In this document: positions 41,965 through 44,212 of the stretch, piece after piece
Position numbering within the stretch: the stretch's first letter is position 1
How the letters are laid out: each line of letters opens with the position of its first letter
Source: Butyribacter intestini
GTDB lineage: Bacteria > Bacillota > Clostridia > Lachnospirales > Lachnospiraceae
Assembly: GCA_001414325.1 (NCBI GenBank)
Contig: LLKB01000007.1
Span: 147,120 to 191,331 of the forward strand
Reading direction: 5' to 3'
Length of the DNA: 44,212 bases
Translations under genes and position numbers: made by a program
The notes under the pieces: generated by a model
Seen by the model: the letters and a program-made list of their open reading frames with translations, nothing else
Told to the model about the DNA's origin: nothing
The model's database searches: none

Positions 41965-42934
41965 TTAATGTATTTTTTGCCTATATAAATAGATGATGTC
42001 ATTTGGTGCCCCACCGTTTGAGCTGCCGCCTGAAATCTCACATACACAATCTGAACCATCACCATAATCCAATGCACCATTGCCACCGGTTGTAGAGATA
42101 ATGTTTAATGCTCCTGTTCCGTTGATGGTTAATGTAACTTTTTTGCAAACAATACCCGCAGTGTAAGTAGTGGAAGGTGTCATAGACAGTACGGGTAGGA
42201 GTTGCATAATCTGACAATGAATCATTGCCGGTATAATGGCTGTTACCTGGTGTTGAAATCGGAACGGCTGTAGGTGAAGTAGTTGGTTTTATCGTTGCCG
42301 AAGGTGAAGTAGTCGGAGTTGGTGTTACAGGTGAAGAAGTTGAAACTTCATCCAAATTGCTGTCCGGAGTTTTCGTTGAAACTGCATCTGAGGTGCTGTC
42401 CGGTGATTTTGTCGAAAAGGTCTCTGAGGTGCTGCTTGGGGCTTGTGTTGAAGTTGTCCCAGTTGTGCCCGGAGAAGCTGTTGTATCGGCAGCAGGGGTT
42501 TGCGTAACCGCACTTTCAGGAGAAACAGTTGGAGTAGAAGTACTTGAGCTGTTTCTCTTTATAATAGTATATTTTTATTTTGCAACAGCTGAAGATTTGA
42601 CTTTCTTTAATTTGGCAGCAGTCAGTTTTTTGGATTTTTTAACAGCATACACTTTTAAAGTTGTCGTCTTTTTGAAAGTAAATGTTTTTGATTTGCTGGA
42701 AGTAACCTTTTTAGATAAAGAAAGTTTTTTGCCGGTTGAATAGTAAACAGTATATCCTTTCTTTGCCTTAAGTTTTAGTTTGACGGAATTGTTATATTTG
42801 CCTGCTTTTTTTGAAATCGTATAAGCTTTTTTTATTACAGTATTGCTTTTTGCTTCTGTATATGAAGGGGAAGAAGTATAAAACAACAGGCTGCACGATA
42901 AAATGCAGGCGATTATTTTTTTTGTAGTTCTCAT
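41965..42934 (-). pseudogene. Broken exported carbohydrate-binding protein
   Basis: From ATG 42934 (AAGGAGG upstream) the frame gives a signal peptide and a Lys-rich chitobiase-like Ig domain (AYTISKKAGKYNNSVKLKLK, TGKKLSLSKKV). An in-frame TAA at 42575-42577 interrupts it. In the same frame follows a long Ser/Thr/Pro linker with PDSTSDAVSTKTPDS-type repeats (to ~42180). A frameshift then moves the reading to another frame encoding VCKKVTLTINGTGALNIIST and CEISGGSSNGGAPNDIIYLY, ending at 41965. The last part resembles DUF4353/CotH-type carbohydrate-binding domains. With one stop and one frameshift it is a recent pseudogene, or the stop is a sequencing error. Confidence 0.65.
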
Positions 42935-43065
42935 AATCAAAACCTCCTTTTGTATTATAAGTGCATTTTAAAGCATGAACCTTAAATTAACTTAAAATTT
43001 GTGCTTACATCTTATGGAAAAATGTGTTAAACTATAACAGATAAAAAGTGAATATAAATATCAAA

Positions 43066-43124
43066 GGACACTAAATGTCGCTTGCCTAATGTCAGACGGG
43101 CAGGTATATTTGGTGTTCTTTTTT
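43066..43124 (+). terminator. Intrinsic terminator in the leader of the DUF2798-like gene
   Basis: GGACACTAAAT (43066-43076) pairs with ATTTGGTGTTC (43108-43118) with two G-U pairs. Inside, TGCC/GGCA form a second stem, and TTTTTT follows. A promoter-like TTACAT-17-TAAACT lies about 50 bases upstream, so this terminator sits in the leader of the gene at 43148. Confidence 0.6.
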
Positions 43125-43147
43125 GTTTGTATGGAAAGGAAAATGAA

Positions 43148-43612
43148 ATGCCAAAAACAACAGGACAATTAATATTTTTTACAGCAGTGACAGCGTGGCT
43201 CATGGTATTTGTAATGACTGTATATAATACGGTGCTGGCAACAGGACAATTCACAAATGCTACATTTATAACAGCTTTTAAGACGATGTGGATAGAATAT
43301 ATAATAATCTTTTTGCTCGCATTCTTTGTGTCGGGGCATATTGCAAAATTTTTTGCATTCAGGGTCGTGCAGCCAGGTGACAGACCTATTTTTATAATAT
43401 TTGCAATACAGACATTTACAGTTGTAGCACAGGTGTTTTTTGCAAGTTTTCTGGCATTGTTTCACTCAAATGGGGACAATGCGGACTTTATTCCAAATTA
43501 TATAATGGCTTATATAAGAAATTTTGTGATGGCACTTCCAATACAGTTGTTTATTGCAGGTCCGTTAGCAAGATTTATATTCAGGAGCATTTTCTGCAGA
43601 AAAAAAGAGTAG
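43148..43612 (+). CDS. DUF2798-like membrane protein
   Basis: 154 residues from ATG 43148, with GGAAAGG upstream. Four hydrophobic segments at about 6-28, 45-68, 80-105 and 118-143 (FFTAVTAWLMVFVMTVYNTV, MWIEYIIIFLLAFFVSGHIA, MALPIQLFIAGPLARFIF). The spacing and the recurrent 'MxxxMTxxN' and 'GPLAR' patterns match DUF2798, a small family of membrane proteins without assigned function, tentatively a transporter or permease-like unit. It is controlled by a leader with a terminator hairpin. The gene is followed by an inverted repeat rather than an obvious terminator. Confidence 0.7.
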   Translation: MPKTTGQLIFFTAVTAWLMVFVMTVYNTVLATGQFTNATFITAFKTMWIEYIIIFLLAFFVSGHIAKFFAFRVVQPGDRPIFIIFAIQTFTVVAQVFFASFLALFHSNGDNADFIPNYIMAYIRNFVMALPIQLFIAGPLARFIFRSIFCRKKE

Positions 43613-43618
43613 CGGAAT

Positions 43619-43668
43619 ACAATCAGCGGGTTCGGATGTTGCCAAATATCTGATGAATCGCTGATTGT
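43619..43668. repeat. Inverted repeat after the DUF2798-like gene
   Basis: ACAATCAGCG (43619-43628) and CGCTGATTGT (43659-43668) are a perfect 10-bp inverted repeat with a 30-base loop. An A-rich stretch follows, without a T-run on the plus strand. Confidence 0.5.
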
Positions 43669-43688
43669 TAAAAAAATAAAAATAATCC

Positions 43689-43717
43689 TTGACATAGATA
43701 TGTCAGTGTGATAAGAT
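43689..43717 (+). promoter_or_regulatory. Tandem rrn-type promoter P1
   Basis: TTGACA (43689-43694), 17 bases, TAAGAT (43712-43717). First of four such promoters pointing right. Confidence 0.8.
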
Positions 43718-43855
43718 AGTCTTCGCTGTCGCACAGAGACGGCTGGAAAGTGAGAGCCTGTGCAGTGGCGGAGATTTATCTATTTTATAATAGGATAATA
43801 CATATTTGGTTATATTGAGTTTAAAGAACATGGTTTGCATGAAGTGAAAAAGTTC

Positions 43856-43884
43856 TTGACATGATGCTGAATGTGTGATAAGAT
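43856..43884 (+). promoter_or_regulatory. Tandem rrn-type promoter P2
   Basis: TTGACA (43856-43861), 17 bases, TAAGAT (43879-43884), preceded by AAAAAGTTC as in P3 and P4. Confidence 0.8.
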
Positions 43885-43920
43885 TTTATCTGTTGTCGCG
43901 ATTGAGAGATTGCACAACGA

Positions 43921-43977
43921 AAAGTAATTTGGTTTCGTTTGAAAATGATGAAATTAAATGAAAAAAGTTCTTGACAA
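43921..43977 (+). repeat. 57-bp promoter-upstream repeat, copy 1
   Basis: Identical to 44103-44159; begins AAAAGTAATTTGGTTTCG and includes the TTGACA of P3. A-rich tracts make it look like an UP-element region. Spacing between copies is 182 bp. Confidence 0.85.
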
Positions 43978-44000
43978 GCTAAAGCAAAAGTGATAAGATA
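43972..44000 (+). promoter_or_regulatory. Tandem rrn-type promoter P3
   Basis: TTGACA (43972-43977), 17 bases, TAAGAT (43995-44000). Its transcript contains ACACTGA/TCAGTGT and AGGTC/GACCT hairpins, then CCTTGATAATTGAACAGTAA, a phrase typical of clostridial rRNA leaders. Confidence 0.85.
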
Positions 44001-44102
44001 TATATCGCTGATGCAAACAGCAAGTCGGTAACACTGATAAAGAAATGTCAGTGTAAAAAAGGTCAGATAAAGACCTGGAACCTTGATAATTGAACAGTAA
44101 AA

Positions 44103-44159
44103 AAAAGTAATTTGGTTTCGTTTGAAAATGATGAAATTAAATGAAAAAAGTTCTTGACA
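44103..44159 (+). repeat. 57-bp promoter-upstream repeat, copy 2
   Basis: Second identical copy of 43921-43977, ending with the TTGACA of P4. Confidence 0.85.
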
Positions 44160-44182
44160 ATATCCAAAAGATGTTGTAAGAT
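44154..44182 (+). promoter_or_regulatory. Tandem rrn-type promoter P4
   Basis: TTGACA (44154-44159), 17 bases, TAAGAT (44177-44182). The transcript starts near the window edge; the 16S rRNA gene is expected a few hundred bases beyond it. Confidence 0.8.
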
Positions 44183-44212
44183 ACATATCGCTGTCGCAAA
44201 AAGCGATAAGAA

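Noticed and set aside
43821-44186. A minus-strand frame of 121 codons across the promoter array.
   Set aside because: Its internal repeat is only the 57-bp promoter duplication read backwards; the stretch is clearly regulatory.
1-44212. CRISPR arrays, tRNA genes and complete insertion sequences.
   Set aside because: No regularly spaced repeat array, no cloverleaf-like sequence and no intact IS transposase with terminal inverted repeats were seen by eye.

Overview
The window is AT-rich and Gram-positive in style, with AGGAGG ribosome sites, several TTG/GTG starts and TTGACA/TATAAT promoters. BspA-like leucine-rich proteins, GH3 and GH5 enzymes, a family II CBS-pyrophosphatase, pyruvate phosphate dikinase and many LytTR/XRE regulators point to an anaerobic gut or rumen member of the Lachnospiraceae (Bacillota). 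The species cannot be named from this sequence.

Layout. 1-627 is the 3' part of an Rpn-type PD-(D/E)XK nuclease. 666-9480 is a surface/secretion locus around a GHKL histidine kinase and LytTR response regulator. Two near-identical promoter modules, each with a pair of LytTR-like boxes, flank the kinase-regulator pair: one precedes a decayed gene, the other precedes a secreted LRR protein. The LRR gene is followed by a membrane protein, a papain-like cysteine protease, an LRR fragment, a small membrane protein and a lipoprotein. This 5.15-kb cassette lies between two copies of a ~128-bp leader sequence. 9.3-26.6 kb is mostly housekeeping: lipoprotein cyclophilin, lytic transglycosylase, RsmF-type rRNA methyltransferase, a DUF4867-like protein, a nitrilase-TPR protein-pyrophosphatase operon, an orphan ABC substrate-binding lipoprotein, a GH3 glycosidase and ppdK.

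26.9-38.4 kb is an accessory/defence island. It holds an ImmA/IrrE protease, an N-terminally deleted second FtsZ, and a type I restriction-modification system (hsdM, hsdS, hsdR). Between hsdS and a silent partial hsdS copy lie a DUF3990/DUF3791 toxin-antitoxin-like set and a tyrosine recombinase. Remnants of a Fic gene and an Rpn gene sit in the same operon. The layout is that expected of a specificity-switching (phase-variable) type I system, here with direct rather than inverted repeats.

38.6-43.6 kb carries an XRE-TPR regulator, a secreted Big2-GH5 cellulase, a broken companion carbohydrate-binding gene, and a DUF2798-like membrane protein behind a leader with an intrinsic terminator. The window ends in four tandem TTGACA-17-TAAGAT promoters of the type that drive rRNA operons; the rRNA genes would start just past the right edge.
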